Source of the DNA: an uncultured Lachnospiraceae bacterium
GTDB lineage: Bacteria; Bacillota; Clostridia; Lachnospirales; Lachnospiraceae
DNA: 51,641 nt
Reading direction: 5' to 3'
NCBI GenBank assembly: GCA_949740535.1
Contig: CATJHO010000119.1
Coordinates: 1 to 51,641, forward strand
The position numbers were made by a program, and so were the translations under genes. Shown here piece by piece: positions 1-9,562 of this stretch (position 1 is the first letter of the stretch; each line of letters opens with the position of its first letter). The notes below the pieces were generated by a model. The model did no database searches. It was not told the origin of the DNA and was given only the letters and a program-made list of their open reading frames with translations.

Positions 1-1463
1 AGCTGGTAGACATTCAGTATGACCGGAACGACATGGATTTCAAACGTGGAACCTTCCGGGTAAGAGGGGACGTTCTGGAGATTATACCGGCCAGTGAGAT
101 GGAGACCGCCTTCCGTGTAGAATTTTTCGGGGACGAGATTGACCGCATCTCCGAGATTGATGTACTGACCGGAGAGATCAAAGGCTCACGTGAACATGTG
201 GCGATTTTCCCGGCCTCTCATTATGTGGTGCCGGCAGAGCAGATCCGCAGAGCCGCCAAGGATATAGAGGAAGAGCTTGAAGAACGCATCCGCTACTTCA
301 AGGGAGAGGACAAGCTCCTAGAGGCACAGCGAATCTCCGAGCGAACCAACTTTGACATCGAGATGCTCAAAGAAACCGGCTTTTGTTCTGGCATAGAAAA
401 CTATTCCCGGCATCTGTCAGGTCTGGAGCCGGGCGTGCCCCCAAGCACACTGATAGACTATTTTCCCGATGATTATTTGATCATCATTGATGAGTCCCAC
501 AAGACCATTCCTCAGATTCGGGGTATGCACGCAGGAGACCAGTCCAGAAAATCAGCTTTGGTGGACTACGGCTTCCGCCTGCCTTCAGCCAAGGACAACC
601 GGCCCTTGAATTTCGGAGAGTTTGAAAGTAAAATAGATCAAATGCTCTTTGTGTCCGCCACTCCCGGAATCTATGAGGAGGACCACGAGTTTCTCCGCGC
701 GGAGCAGATTATCCGCCCCACGGGACTTTTGGATCCCAAGGTAGAGGTGCGGCCCGTGGAGGGACAGATAGACGATCTGATAAGTGAAGTAAATAAGGAG
801 ACGGCTGCCGGGCATAAGATACTGATTACTACACTGACAAAACGGATGGCGGAGGACTTAACCGATTATATGCGCGAGCTGGGTATCCGTGTGAAATACC
901 TTCACTCCGATATCGACACTCTGGAGCGCACCCAGATTATCCGGGATATGCGCCTGGATGTCTTCGACGTACTGGTGGGAATCAACCTGCTGCGTGAGGG
1001 ACTGGACATTCCGGAGATTACCCTGGTTGCTATCCTGGATGCAGACAAGGAGGGCTTCCTTCGCTCGGAGGTATCGCTGATTCAGACCATCGGTCGTGCC
1101 GCCCGGAATTCCGAAGGACGTGTAATTATGTATGCGGACACCATCACAGATTCCATGCATCTGGCCATTGATGAGACAGACCGCCGCCGGGAGATTCAGG
1201 AAAAATATAATCAGGAGCATGGGATTACGCCCCAGACGATCCAAAAATCTGTCCGGGATCTGATCAGTATTTCTAAAGAAATTGCGCAGAAGGATCTGCA
1301 GTTCGAGAAAGATCCGGAGTCCATGAGCAGAAAAGAGCTGGAAAAGCTGACAGCGGATTTGGAGAAGAAGATGAAGAAGGCAGCCGCGGAACTGGACTTC
1401 GAGACGGCGGCAGAGCTGCGTGATCGTATGATAGAACTGAAAAAGCAGGTTCATGATATGTGA
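1..1463 (+). CDS. uvrB: UvrABC system protein B, 3' part (5' end outside window)
   Basis: This is the damage-verifying helicase-like subunit of nucleotide excision repair. It is loaded on DNA by UvrA and recruits UvrC. The reading frame is open from the first bases (codons from base 3), so the gene is cut by the window edge. About 486 residues are visible against a usual length near 660; the Walker A region and most of the beta-hairpin lie upstream. Visible motifs in order: the DESH helicase motif II (IIIDESHKT), FVSATPG (motif III), [20 protein letters not shown], and QTIGRAARN (motif VI). The C-terminal UVR domain ([20 protein letters not shown]) contacts UvrC/UvrA. uvrA follows after 179 bases in the same direction, the common Bacillota pairing. 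Identification is secure. Confidence 0.97.
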   Translation, partial: LVDIQYDRNDMDFKRGTFRVRGDVLEIIPASEMETAFRVEFFGDEIDRISEIDVLTGEIKGSREHVAIFPASHYVVPAEQIRRAAKDIEEELEERIRYFKGEDKLLEAQRISERTNFDIEMLKETGFCSGIENYSRHLSGLEPGVPPSTLIDYFPDDYLIIIDESHKTIPQIRGMHAGDQSRKSALVDYGFRLPSAKDNRPLNFGEFESKIDQMLFVSATPGIYEEDHEFLRAEQIIRPTGLLDPKVEVRPVEGQIDDLISEVNKETAAGHKILITTLTKRMAEDLTDYMRELGIRVKYLHSDIDTLERTQIIRDMRLDVFDVLVGINLLREGLDIPEITLVAILDADKEGFLRSEVSLIQTIGRAARNSEGRVIMYADTITDSMHLAIDETDRRREIQEKYNQEHGITPQTIQKSVRDLISISKEIAQKDLQFEKDPESMSRKELEKLTADLEKKMKKAAAELDFETAAELRDRMIELKKQVHDM

Positions 1464-1642
1464 TTACAAAAAGAATATTCTTCTACAATTGCAGCTATGG
1501 AAACGGTACTTGGATATGGGTTAGAAACCGGATACATGAGCGGCCAGGCTGCTGGAATCTTCCTGTGATTGGGAACAGGGTATCAGAAAACCAAAGAAAA
1601 GTCATAATGAACAATATTATGAAAAAATGAAAGAGGAGCAGT

Positions 1643-4486
1643 ATGAAAAATTATATTCGCATTCGAGGTGCAAACGAGCATAATCTGCAGGACTTGAGCA
1701 TTGATATCCCCAGAGAGGAATTCGTAGTGCTGACAGGCTTAAGCGGTTCCGGGAAATCTTCACTGGCTTTTGATACCATCTACGCAGAGGGACAGCGCCG
1801 GTATATGGAGTCTCTTTCTTCCTATGCACGACAGTTCCTGGGGCAGATGGAAAAGCCGGATGTGGAAAGCATTGAGGGTTTATCTCCGGCTATTTCAATT
1901 GATCAGAAATCAACAAACCGCAATCCGCGTTCTACGGTAGGAACAGTGACGGAGATCTACGATTATTTCCGTCTGCTTTTTGCACGGGTGGGAATTCCCC
2001 ATTGCCCGAAGTGCGGGAAAGAGATCAAAAAACAGAGCGTGGATCAAATGGTGGATCAGATTATGGCCCTGCCGGAACGCACGCGGATTCAGCTTCTGGC
2101 GCCTGTTGTAAAAGGACGCAAGGGAGAACATGTGAAGGTATTGGAGCAGGCCAGAAAAAGCGGTTTTGTCCGAGTGAAAATTGACGGGAATCTCTATGAG
2201 CTTTCGGAAGAGATCAAACTGGACAAGAACGTGAAGCACCTGATCGAGATTGTGGTGGACCGTCTCGTTGTGAAAGAGGGAATAGAGCGCCGCCTGACCG
2301 ACTCCATTGAGACGGTTATGAATCTGTCAGAGGGACTGCTGGTAGTGGATGTGGTTGATGGAGAAACGTTGACCTTCAGCTCCAGTTATGCCTGCCCGGA
2401 CTGCGGGATCAGTATGGAAGAGATAGAGCCCAGAAGTTTTTCCTTCAACAATCCCTTCGGTGCCTGTCCGGACTGCTTTGGTCTGGGTTATAAAATGGAA
2501 TTTGATGAGGACCTGATGATACCGGACAAGTCCCTCAGCATAGCAAAGGGGGCAATTGCAGTGACCGGATGGCAGTCCTGTACGGATCCTTCCAGTTTTA
2601 CGTATGCGGTTCTCAAGGCGCTGACAGAGGAATATGATTTTGATCTGGATACACCTTTTGAGGAGCTGAAACCAGAGGTACAGCAGGCCCTGATTCATGG
2701 TACGGGCGGAAAGAATCTGAAGGTCCGCTATAAAGGACAGCGGGGAGAAGGTGTCTATGATGTTACCTTTGAGGGACTGATTAAAAATGTAGAACGCCGT
2801 TACCGGGAGACCGGTTCGGAGATTATGCGGCAGGAATATGAGAGTTTTATGCGGATTACTCCCTGCAAGACCTGCGGAGGCCAGAGGTTAAAAAAGACAT
2901 CCCTGGCAGTAACCGTGGCAGATAAGAATATTTATGAACTTACAGCCATGTCTGTTTTAAAGCTTCGTGATTTCCTATGGGATTTGAAGCTGACTCCGCA
3001 CCAGGAGCTGATTGGAGCTCAGATTCTCAAGGAAATCCGGGCGCGCATCGGCTTTCTTAATGATGTGGGATTGGAATACCTTACCTTGGCCAGAGCTACG
3101 GGAAGCCTTTCCGGCGGAGAGGCCCAGCGGATCCGTCTGGCCACACAGATCGGATCCGGCCTGGTGGGAGTGGCTTATATTCTGGACGAGCCCAGCATTG
3201 GACTTCATCAAAGAGACAATGACAAGCTTCTGGCTACTCTTAAACGTCTGCGGGATTTGGGAAATACACTAGTGGTGGTAGAACATGACGAGGATACCAT
3301 GTATGCGGCGGACTATATTGTGGATATCGGACCAGGAGCCGGCGAGCATGGAGGAAAAGTGGTAGCAGCGGGAACCGCAGAGGAGATTATGGCCTGCCCG
3401 GAGTCCATTACCGGCGCCTATTTAAGCGGAAGACTGCAGATCCCTGTGCCCAAAACACGCCGCAGTCCTGCAGGATGGATTTCAGTAAAAGGTGCCCAGG
3501 AAAATAATCTCAAAAAAATAGATGTGGATTTTCCTTTGGGAGTAATGACCTGTGTGACAGGTGTGTCCGGCTCCGGGAAAAGTTCACTGGTAAATGAGAT
3601 TTTGTATAAGACACTGGCGAAGAAGCTGAACCGGGCCAGAACGATTCCCGGCAGGCATAAAGGAGTTACGGGAATAGAACAGCTGGATAAGGTGATTGCC
3701 ATCGACCAGTCTCCCATTGGACGGACGCCCCGGTCCAATCCGGCTACTTATACCGGGGTTTTCGATCAGATACGGGACCTTTTTGCCTCTACGGCAGATG
3801 CCAAGAGCAAAGGCTATAAAAAAGGCCGGTTCAGTTTTAATGTGAAGGGAGGCCGCTGTGAAGCCTGTGCCGGAGATGGAATCATTAAAATAGAAATGCA
3901 CTTCCTGCCCGACGTATATGTGCCCTGTGAAGTATGCCAGGGAAAGAGGTATAACCGGGAGACTCTGGAGGTGAAATATAAGGGAAAGAGTATTTTTGAT
4001 GTTTTGGACATGACGGTAGAGGAGGCTTTGGGCTTCTTTGAACATGTGCCCTCGATTAAGAGGAAGATAGAGACTCTTTATGATGTAGGGCTTTCCTATA
4101 TTAAGCTGGGGCAGCCTTCCACAACGCTTTCCGGCGGAGAGGCCCAGCGGATTAAGCTGGCCACAGAGCTGAGCCGCCGCAGTACGGGCAGGACCATTTA
4201 TATTCTGGATGAACCTACAACAGGTCTGCATTTTGCAGATGTTCATAAGCTGACGGAGATCCTTCAGCGTCTGGCAGAAGGGGGCAATACCGTTGTGGTG
4301 ATCGAGCATAATCTGGATGTAATTAAGACAGCAGACTATATTATTGATATGGGACCGGAAGGAGGAGACCGGGGCGGAACAGTGATAGCCAGGGGAACAC
4401 CCGAAGAGGTGGCAGAACAGACCATTTCTTATACAGGCCAATATTTAAGAAAATACCTGAAGGGGAAGGAAACACATGAGGCATAA
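1643..4486 (+). CDS. uvrA: Excinuclease ABC subunit A
   Basis: UvrA is the dimeric DNA-damage sensor ATPase of nucleotide excision repair and hands lesions to UvrB. At 947 residues it has the normal family length. Two ABC ATPase modules are visible: Walker [10 protein letters not shown] near residue 35 and GVSGSGKSS near residue 640, with signature LSGGEAQRI near residues 488 and 828. The zinc-binding Cys pairs are present: CPKC in the first insertion, CPDC twice, and CEAC with CEVC in the second half. The ATG is preceded by AGAGGAG at 1630-1636, which fixes the start. The preceding gap (1464-1642) contains no recognisable gene. It is probably transcribed with or just after uvrB; no clear promoter was seen between them. 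Confidence 0.98.
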   Translation: MKNYIRIRGANEHNLQDLSIDIPREEFVVLTGLSGSGKSSLAFDTIYAEGQRRYMESLSSYARQFLGQMEKPDVESIEGLSPAISIDQKSTNRNPRSTVGTVTEIYDYFRLLFARVGIPHCPKCGKEIKKQSVDQMVDQIMALPERTRIQLLAPVVKGRKGEHVKVLEQARKSGFVRVKIDGNLYELSEEIKLDKNVKHLIEIVVDRLVVKEGIERRLTDSIETVMNLSEGLLVVDVVDGETLTFSSSYACPDCGISMEEIEPRSFSFNNPFGACPDCFGLGYKMEFDEDLMIPDKSLSIAKGAIAVTGWQSCTDPSSFTYAVLKALTEEYDFDLDTPFEELKPEVQQALIHGTGGKNLKVRYKGQRGEGVYDVTFEGLIKNVERRYRETGSEIMRQEYESFMRITPCKTCGGQRLKKTSLAVTVADKNIYELTAMSVLKLRDFLWDLKLTPHQELIGAQILKEIRARIGFLNDVGLEYLTLARATGSLSGGEAQRIRLATQIGSGLVGVAYILDEPSIGLHQRDNDKLLATLKRLRDLGNTLVVVEHDEDTMYAADYIVDIGPGAGEHGGKVVAAGTAEEIMACPESITGAYLSGRLQIPVPKTRRSPAGWISVKGAQENNLKKIDVDFPLGVMTCVTGVSGSGKSSLVNEILYKTLAKKLNRARTIPGRHKGVTGIEQLDKVIAIDQSPIGRTPRSNPATYTGVFDQIRDLFASTADAKSKGYKKGRFSFNVKGGRCEACAGDGIIKIEMHFLPDVYVPCEVCQGKRYNRETLEVKYKGKSIFDVLDMTVEEALGFFEHVPSIKRKIETLYDVGLSYIKLGQPSTTLSGGEAQRIKLATELSRRSTGRTIYILDEPTTGLHFADVHKLTEILQRLAEGGNTVVVIEHNLDVIKTADYIIDMGPEGGDRGGTVIARGTPEEVAEQTISYTGQYLRKYLKGKETHEA

Positions 4487-4614
4487 TCACCCAGGAAAAA
4501 CGGCATAGATACGGGAAAAACGTCTGTAAGGGCGGAGAATAACGAAAAATAGCCGGAAAAAAACGATTTATCAAGCGCAGACCTTGGGCAGCCTGCTGGA
4601 AAAATGGAAAGGGG

Positions 4615-4643
4615 TTGTACTTTCCGAAAATTTCGCATATACT
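4615..4643 (+). promoter_or_regulatory. Sigma-A-type promoter for the murB operon
   Basis: TTGTAC (4615-4620), a 17-base spacer and TATACT (4638-4643). It lies 43 bases upstream of the chosen murB start and downstream of an in-frame ATG at 4584, which therefore cannot be the real start if this promoter is used. Confidence 0.65.
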
Positions 4644-4685
4644 AAAAGCAAGAATGAAGCAGGAGTAACAGGCAGGAGCGGGTTC

Positions 4686-5600
4686 ATGGAGCGGGAATTT
4701 TATCAAAGACTGTGTGAGATTCAGAGGGAAGAGGGCCAGGTTCTGACAGAAGAGCCGCTGAGCAGCCACACTACATTTCGAATCGGAGGACCGGCAGAAT
4801 ATTTCTGTATTCCCAGGACCGTTGAGCAGTTGTCCGCAGTGATTGACGCCTGCAGAGAGTATCAGAAAGAATATTATATTTTGGGAAATGGAAGCAATGT
4901 CCTGGCGGCAGACGAGGGCTGTAAGGGTGTTGTGATTCAGCTTTTTCAGAACTGGAATGAGATTCGGATAGAAGGGACCACATTATACGCCAGGTCCGGA
5001 GCACTGCTTGTAAAAGCAGCGCATCAGGCGGCAAAAAAAGGGCTTTCCGGGCTGGAGTTTGCATCGGGGATACCTGGTACAATAGGCGGCGGTCTTGTTA
5101 TGAATGCAGGGGCCTATGGCGGAGAGATGAAAGATGTAGTGCAGAAGGTACTGGTTCTGAAAGAGAATGGCGTGCAGCAGTGGTACTCCAAAGAAGAGCT
5201 GGAACTGGGATACCGGACCAGCAGAATAGCCAGAGAACACGACATTGTGCTGGAGGCAGTGCTGGAACTTAACAAAGGTGATAGGGAAGCTATTGAGGCA
5301 CGGATGCAGGAATTGAAGGAAGCGCGTACAGGAAAACAGCCTCTGGAATATCCCAGTGCAGGAAGTACCTTCAAGAGGCCGGAGGGATATTTTGCAGGAA
5401 AGCTGATTATGGATGCAGGTCTTCGGGGATATCAGACAGGGGGCGCTCAAGTGTCAGAAAAGCACTGCGGCTTTGTGATCAACCGGGGTGGAGCTACGGC
5501 ACGGGATGTAATGTCTTTGGTTTCCCATGTTCAGAAAGAGGTTTACAGGCAGTTTGGCGTGAACCTGGAGCTGGAAGTGAAATTGCTGGGACATCCATAA
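4686..5600 (+). CDS. murB: UDP-N-acetylmuramate dehydrogenase
   Basis: MurB is the cytosolic FAD enzyme that reduces UDP-GlcNAc-enolpyruvate to UDP-MurNAc with NADPH in peptidoglycan precursor synthesis. From ATG 4686 it has 304 residues, the usual length. Visible motifs are RIGGPAEYF and LGNGSNVL (FAD binding), GIPGTIGGGLVMNAGAYGGE, and PSAGSTFKRP, which carries the proton-donor Ser of the short (Bacillus-like) MurB class. The frame is open upstream to 4584, but AGGAG at 4674-4678 with 7 bases to ATG 4686, plus the promoter at 4615-4643, support the later start. It heads the murB-rapZ-whiA-HPr cluster. Confidence 0.96.
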   Translation: MEREFYQRLCEIQREEGQVLTEEPLSSHTTFRIGGPAEYFCIPRTVEQLSAVIDACREYQKEYYILGNGSNVLAADEGCKGVVIQLFQNWNEIRIEGTTLYARSGALLVKAAHQAAKKGLSGLEFASGIPGTIGGGLVMNAGAYGGEMKDVVQKVLVLKENGVQQWYSKEELELGYRTSRIAREHDIVLEAVLELNKGDREAIEARMQELKEARTGKQPLEYPSAGSTFKRPEGYFAGKLIMDAGLRGYQTGGAQVSEKHCGFVINRGGATARDVMSLVSHVQKEVYRQFGVNLELEVKLLGHP

Positions 5601-5645
5601 GAGGACAGAGTACCAGTGTTTTAGGCAGGAGTCAGGAGGCAGAGT

Positions 5646-6524
5646 GTGCGTTTCGTAATCGTAACAGGCATGTCGGGAGCAGGGAGGGGAACTTCCCTTC
5701 GGATGTTGGAGGATGCGGGATATTTTTGTGTAGATAATCTGCCAATTTCGCTGATGGGGAAGTTTTTGGAGCTGGTGTATTCCGGAACAAGCGAGATTTC
5801 CAAAGTGGCTCTTGGCATAGATGTGCGCAACGGCCAGGCTTTGAGCGATCTGCAGCATTCCCTGGAAGAATTAGCGGTAGCCGGTTACACTTACGAGATT
5901 CTGTTTCTGGATGCAAGCGACAGTGTTTTAATAAAAAGATATAAAGAAACCAGGAGAAACCATCCTCTGGCCGGAGACGGGCGGATTGCCCAGGGGATTG
6001 AGAAGGAGCGGGAACGCCTGACATTCTTGAAAAAGCAGGCGGACTACATTATAGATACCAGCAGTCTTCTTACAAGAGAATTGAAAGTAGAGCTGGATAA
6101 GATATTTGTACAGAACAGACAGTTTAAAAATCTGGTTATCTCTGTTCTCTCATTTGGGTTTAAGTTCGGAATTCCCAATGATGCAGATCTGGTTTTTGAT
6201 GTGCGATTTCTTCCGAATCCATATTATTATGAGGAGCTGCGCCGGCTGAATGGAAATGACAGAGAAGTCCAGGATTTTGTTATGGGCTTTGAAGCGGCAC
6301 ATCAGTTTCTGGACAAACTGGTGGATATAATACAGTTTCTCATTCCAAATTACGTGCTGGAGGGAAAGAACCAGCTGGTGATAGCAGTAGGATGCACAGG
6401 AGGAAAGCACCGATCGGTCACTCTGGCGAATCAACTGCAGGAATTCCTGAAGGAAAACGGCGATTACGTGGTTCGGTGTGAGCATCGGGATATTGAAAAA
6501 GATGCCATTGTAAAAGCTCACTGA
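5646..6524 (+). CDS. rapZ: RapZ/YvcJ family nucleotide-binding protein with altered P-loop
   Basis: In this family E. coli RapZ is an RNA adaptor that controls GlmZ/GlmS, and B. subtilis YvcJ hydrolyses nucleotides. At 292 residues the length is normal. The start is GTG, with AGGAGG at 5634-5639 six bases upstream. The C-terminal half is well conserved (SFGFKFGIPNDADLVFDVRF, CTGGKHRSVTLA). The N-terminal Walker A normally reads GMSGAGKS/T. Here it reads GMSGAGRGTS, so the invariant Lys is Arg and the following Ser/Thr is Gly. Nucleotide binding may be reduced, while the C-terminal domain, the RNA- and sugar-binding part in RapZ, is intact. It sits between murB and whiA as in many Clostridia, but yvcK, present between them in Bacillus, is absent here. 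Confidence 0.93.
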   Translation: MRFVIVTGMSGAGRGTSLRMLEDAGYFCVDNLPISLMGKFLELVYSGTSEISKVALGIDVRNGQALSDLQHSLEELAVAGYTYEILFLDASDSVLIKRYKETRRNHPLAGDGRIAQGIEKERERLTFLKKQADYIIDTSSLLTRELKVELDKIFVQNRQFKNLVISVLSFGFKFGIPNDADLVFDVRFLPNPYYYEELRRLNGNDREVQDFVMGFEAAHQFLDKLVDIIQFLIPNYVLEGKNQLVIAVGCTGGKHRSVTLANQLQEFLKENGDYVVRCEHRDIEKDAIVKAH

Positions 6525-6548
6525 ACGGTGGATACTATGAGGTAACAG

Positions 6549-7448
6549 ATGTCTTTTTCCAGCGAAATCAAAGAAGAACTGTCCAGACAGATACCGGCAG
6601 CCCGGCACTGCAGGCTGGCAGAGACTGCGGCAATACTGGAATTCTGCGGCCGGGTGACAGCAGGCGCAAAAGGACCGGACTGCATGCGGATGCATACGGA
6701 AAATCTGGCGGTTGCAAGAAAATACTTTACATTGTTGATAAAAACCTTTAATATAAGACTGGATGTATCCGTCAGACAGAGCAAAGGTCTGCGGGGAGGC
6801 CACAGCTTTGAGGTTGTTTCTTATGAGAATCTTTCTGCACTCCGCCATGTGCTGATACAGAATCTCTGCTGTAAGCGCGCATTTATCAGAGGAGCCTTTC
6901 TGGCGGCTGGTTCGGTAAGCGATCCGGAGAAGGGATATCACTTTGAGATTGTATGTAACAGCCCTGAGAAAGCAGAGCAGCTGTGCGATATGATTGGAAG
7001 CTTTGGGATTGAAGCAAAGATGACCATGCGGAAAAAGAATTATATCGTATATATCAAGGAAGGGGCTCAGATTGTGGATATTTTGAATGTCATGGAAGCA
7101 CATGTGGCTTTGATGAATTTTGAAAATGTCCGTATTCTGAAGGAAATGCGCAATTCTGTAAACAGGCAGGTAAATTGTGAGACTGCCAACCTGAATAAGA
7201 CCGTTTCTGCAGCGGTAAAGCAGATTGAAGATATACAATATATCCAAAGGACAATCGGGTTTGACCAGCTTCCGGAAGGATTGGCCGAGATAGCGGAACT
7301 TCGCCTGGAACAGCCGGAAACCACATTGAAGGAGTTAGGACAGATGCTGACGCCTTCTGTGGGAAAATCCGGAGTAAACCACAGGCTGAGGAAACTGAGT
7401 CTCATTGCAGAGGAGCTAAGGGAGCACAAGGAGGAAAGTTTATTATGA
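6549..7448 (+). CDS. whiA: Sporulation/cell-division regulator WhiA
   Basis: WhiA is a DNA-binding protein with an N-terminal LAGLIDADG-homing-endonuclease-like fold and a C-terminal helix-turn-helix. It is needed for sporulation septation in Streptomyces and affects division in Bacillus. The protein has 299 residues, slightly shorter than most members. Visible family sequence: MSFSSEIKEELSRQ at the N-terminus, KRAFIRGAFLAAGSVSDPEK in the middle, and a C-terminal HTH with LAEIAELRLEQPETTLKELG and GKSGVNHRLRKL. TGAGGT at 6538-6543 serves the ATG. Its stop overlaps the next start by four bases (ATGA, 7445-7448), so it is translationally coupled with the HPr-like gene. Confidence 0.95.
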   Translation: MSFSSEIKEELSRQIPAARHCRLAETAAILEFCGRVTAGAKGPDCMRMHTENLAVARKYFTLLIKTFNIRLDVSVRQSKGLRGGHSFEVVSYENLSALRHVLIQNLCCKRAFIRGAFLAAGSVSDPEKGYHFEIVCNSPEKAEQLCDMIGSFGIEAKMTMRKKNYIVYIKEGAQIVDILNVMEAHVALMNFENVRILKEMRNSVNRQVNCETANLNKTVSAAVKQIEDIQYIQRTIGFDQLPEGLAEIAELRLEQPETTLKELGQMLTPSVGKSGVNHRLRKLSLIAEELREHKEESLL

Positions 7449-7699
7449 TCAAGCAGGAAATCACGATTCAGATTCCAAATGGTCTGGAAGCCAGGCCGGT
7501 GGCGCTGCTGGTACAGGTAGCTAGTCAGTACGGCAGTGAGATTTATGTGGAAAGTGATAACAAGAAGGTAAATGCCAAAAGCATTATGGGTATGATGACC
7601 CTTGGCCTTTATGCAGGGGAGACGGTGACTGTTTCCGCTAATGGAGAGGACGAGGAAGAAGCCATGGCCAACATAGAGAAGTTTTTGAGCAGTAACTAA
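7445..7699 (+). CDS. Crh-like HPr-family protein (Glu15, Ser46)
   Basis: This 84-residue protein has the HPr fold signature, but the active-site motif GLHARP reads GLEARP: residue 15, the His that accepts phosphate from PTS Enzyme I, is Glu. The regulatory serine is kept (NAKSIMGMM, Ser46), which HPr kinase/phosphorylase phosphorylates in Bacillota. This pattern is that of B. subtilis Crh, which has Gln15 and Ser46 and acts only in CcpA-dependent catabolite control, not sugar transport. The position directly after whiA also matches crh in Bacillus. I infer a regulatory, non-transport role. A second, canonical HPr (ptsH) should exist elsewhere if the cell uses the PTS. The gene overlaps whiA by four bases and is followed by a strong terminator. 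Confidence 0.9.
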   Translation: MIKQEITIQIPNGLEARPVALLVQVASQYGSEIYVESDNKKVNAKSIMGMMTLGLYAGETVTVSANGEDEEEAMANIEKFLSSN

Positions 7700-7706
7700 G
7701 ACCACA

Positions 7707-7747
7707 AAGACAGCCTCAGATTTCCCATCGAGGCTGTCTTGTTTTTT
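7707..7747 (+). terminator. Rho-independent terminator after the HPr-like gene
   Basis: A perfect 11-base-pair stem (7707-7717 with 7730-7740) with a 12-base loop is followed by GTTTTTT. It ends the murB-rapZ-whiA-HPr transcript. Confidence 0.93.
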
Positions 7748-7767
7748 GGAAAAAAATTTGCTATGAT
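7739..7767 (+). promoter_or_regulatory. Probable promoter for the methyltransferase-hslO-nadE-degV cluster
   Basis: TTGTTT (7739-7744), 17 bases, TATGAT (7762-7767). The -35 element overlaps the tail of the preceding terminator; the coding start is 52 bases downstream. Confidence 0.5.
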
Positions 7768-7819
7768 GATACGAAGGATAAAATAAAGAAGAGATTGAAT
7801 GCAGGATTGAGGGAGAGCT

Positions 7820-8584
7820 TTGGACACATACGCTGGATTTGCAGAAGTTTATGATTTATTTATGGATAACGTGCCCTATAGAAAATGGTGCCGGCGTATT
7901 ACAGCATGGCTGAAGGAATTTGGCATTGACAGCGGCCTGGTACTGGATCTGGGCTGTGGAACAGGAACCCTGACGGAGCTGCTGGCTGAATCAGGCTATG
8001 ATATGATAGGCGTGGATGCCTCAGAGGAAATGCTGGAGCTGGCCGTGGAAAAGAAGAACCAGTCCGGCAGTGATATTTTATACCTTCTTCAGGATATGCG
8101 GGAGTTTGAGCTGTATGGAACGGTGCGCGCAGCTGTCAGCGTCTGTGATTCCATCAATTATATCACGGAAGAGGAAGATCTTCTGCAGGTGCTCCGTCTG
8201 GTAAATAATTATCTGGATCCCGGCGGGATCTTCCTTTTTGACATAAATACCGTTTATAAATATGAGACCTTACTGGCAGACTGCACGATTGCGGAGAACC
8301 GGGAAGAGGGAAGCTTTATCTGGGAAAATTATTTTGATCCAGAGGAAGGGATCAACGAATACAATTTGACCCTGTTTATCCGGCAGAAAGGCGGGCTTTA
8401 TCGGAAGTATCAGGAGACCCATTTTCAGCGGGCATATCCGGTGGAACAGATACAGGAGCTTATAAGAAAAGCAGGCATGGAGCTTTTGAAAATTTGTGAT
8501 GCGGATACCGGGAAGGAGCCTAAGGAAGACACAGAAAGAATCTATGTAATTGCCAGAGAACACGGAAAAATGCTCAAATTATGA
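7820..8584 (+). CDS. Class I SAM-dependent methyltransferase
   Basis: A soluble 254-residue protein with the Rossmann-like methyltransferase fold. Motif I is LDLGCGTGTLTELL near residues 43-55, followed by the acidic motif II (MIGVDASEEML) and a motif IV region with VCDSINYI. The start is TTG, preceded by GGGAG at 7811-7815. The substrate cannot be read from the sequence. The family includes small-molecule and tRNA/rRNA methyltransferases, and the gene regularly sits upstream of hslO in related bacteria. The next gene starts 37 bases downstream, which suggests co-transcription. Confidence 0.85.
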   Translation: MDTYAGFAEVYDLFMDNVPYRKWCRRITAWLKEFGIDSGLVLDLGCGTGTLTELLAESGYDMIGVDASEEMLELAVEKKNQSGSDILYLLQDMREFELYGTVRAAVSVCDSINYITEEEDLLQVLRLVNNYLDPGGIFLFDINTVYKYETLLADCTIAENREEGSFIWENYFDPEEGINEYNLTLFIRQKGGLYRKYQETHFQRAYPVEQIQELIRKAGMELLKICDADTGKEPKEDTERIYVIAREHGKMLKL

Positions 8585-8621
8585 AAACAGTGTGAAGAAG
8601 AAGGTGAGGAGACACAAAACT

Positions 8622-9503
8622 ATGTCAGATTATATTGTAAGGGCAATGGCAGCAGATAACCAGATTCGGGCCTTTGCCATAACTTCCAGAGATCTGGTGG
8701 AAAAGGCCCGCCAGATTCATAATACCAGCCCGGCAGCAACAGCGGCTTTGGGGCGGCTTCTGAGTGCAGGAGCAATGATGGGCTCGATGATGAAGGGAGA
8801 GCAGGATCTATTGACTCTTCAGATCCGGGGAGACGGCCCCCTGGGGGGAATTACTGTTACAGCCGATTCCAGAGCGCAGGTGAAAGGCTATGTAAACGAA
8901 CCGGCAGTACTCATTCCCGCAAACGCAAAGGGGAAGCTGGATGTTTCAGGCGCCATTGGAAAGGGAATGCTTCAGGTAATCCGTGACCTGGGTATGAAAG
9001 AGCCCTATGTTGGGCAGACAGAACTGCAGACAGGAGAGATTGCAGAGGATCTGACCTATCATTTTGCAGCTTCTGAGCAGATTCCTTCCTCTGTGGGGCT
9101 GGGAGTGCTGTTGAACCGTGACAACACCGTGCGTCAAGCCGGCGGATTTATCCTGCAGCTGATGCCCTATACAGAGGATAAGGTGATTGAGCAGCTGGAG
9201 AAATGTCTTGCCAGGGTACGCTCGGTCACAGAGCTTTTGGATCAGGGCCTGACGCCGGAGGGGATTTTGGAGGAGCTATTAGGGGAGCTGGGATTGACCA
9301 TCAACGATACAATACCGGCCGCATTTGCCTGTAACTGCTCTAAGGAGCGGGTAGAAAAAGCCATAATCAGCATTGGAAGCAGGGAAATCCGGGAAATGAT
9401 CCGGGATGGAAAGCCCATAGAGGTCAAATGTCATTTCTGTAATCAGGCTTATACTTTTGATATAGAAGAATTAAAGAATATTCTCAGCAGGGCGAAGCGC
9501 TAG
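8622..9503 (+). CDS. hslO: Redox-regulated chaperone Hsp33
   Basis: Hsp33 is a cytosolic holdase activated by oxidation of a C-terminal zinc centre. It has 293 residues, the usual length. The N-terminal family sequence is MSDYIVRAMAADNQIRAF, and the C-terminal zinc motif is present as CNC followed about 30 residues later by CHFC, the classic CXC...CXXC redox switch. The frame is open upstream to 8550, but that would overlap the methyltransferase gene. ATG 8622, behind TGAGGAG at about 8605-8611, gives the canonical N-terminus. Confidence 0.96.
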   Translation: MSDYIVRAMAADNQIRAFAITSRDLVEKARQIHNTSPAATAALGRLLSAGAMMGSMMKGEQDLLTLQIRGDGPLGGITVTADSRAQVKGYVNEPAVLIPANAKGKLDVSGAIGKGMLQVIRDLGMKEPYVGQTELQTGEIAEDLTYHFAASEQIPSSVGLGVLLNRDNTVRQAGGFILQLMPYTEDKVIEQLEKCLARVRSVTELLDQGLTPEGILEELLGELGLTINDTIPAAFACNCSKERVEKAIISIGSREIREMIRDGKPIEVKCHFCNQAYTFDIEELKNILSRAKR

Positions 9504-9562
9504 AAGTATAAGGCGGTGCTGCCTGTCATTGTAAAACGGGAATAAAGAAAAGGAGACGGGAC

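Noticed and set aside
1464-1642. Possible short gene between uvrB and uvrA
   Set aside because: A short open stretch ending at TGA near 1567 has no ribosome site and no recognisable similarity.
6150-7247. 365-codon minus-strand frame across rapZ and whiA
   Set aside because: It spans two well-supported genes on the opposite strand and has no ribosome site or recognisable domain.
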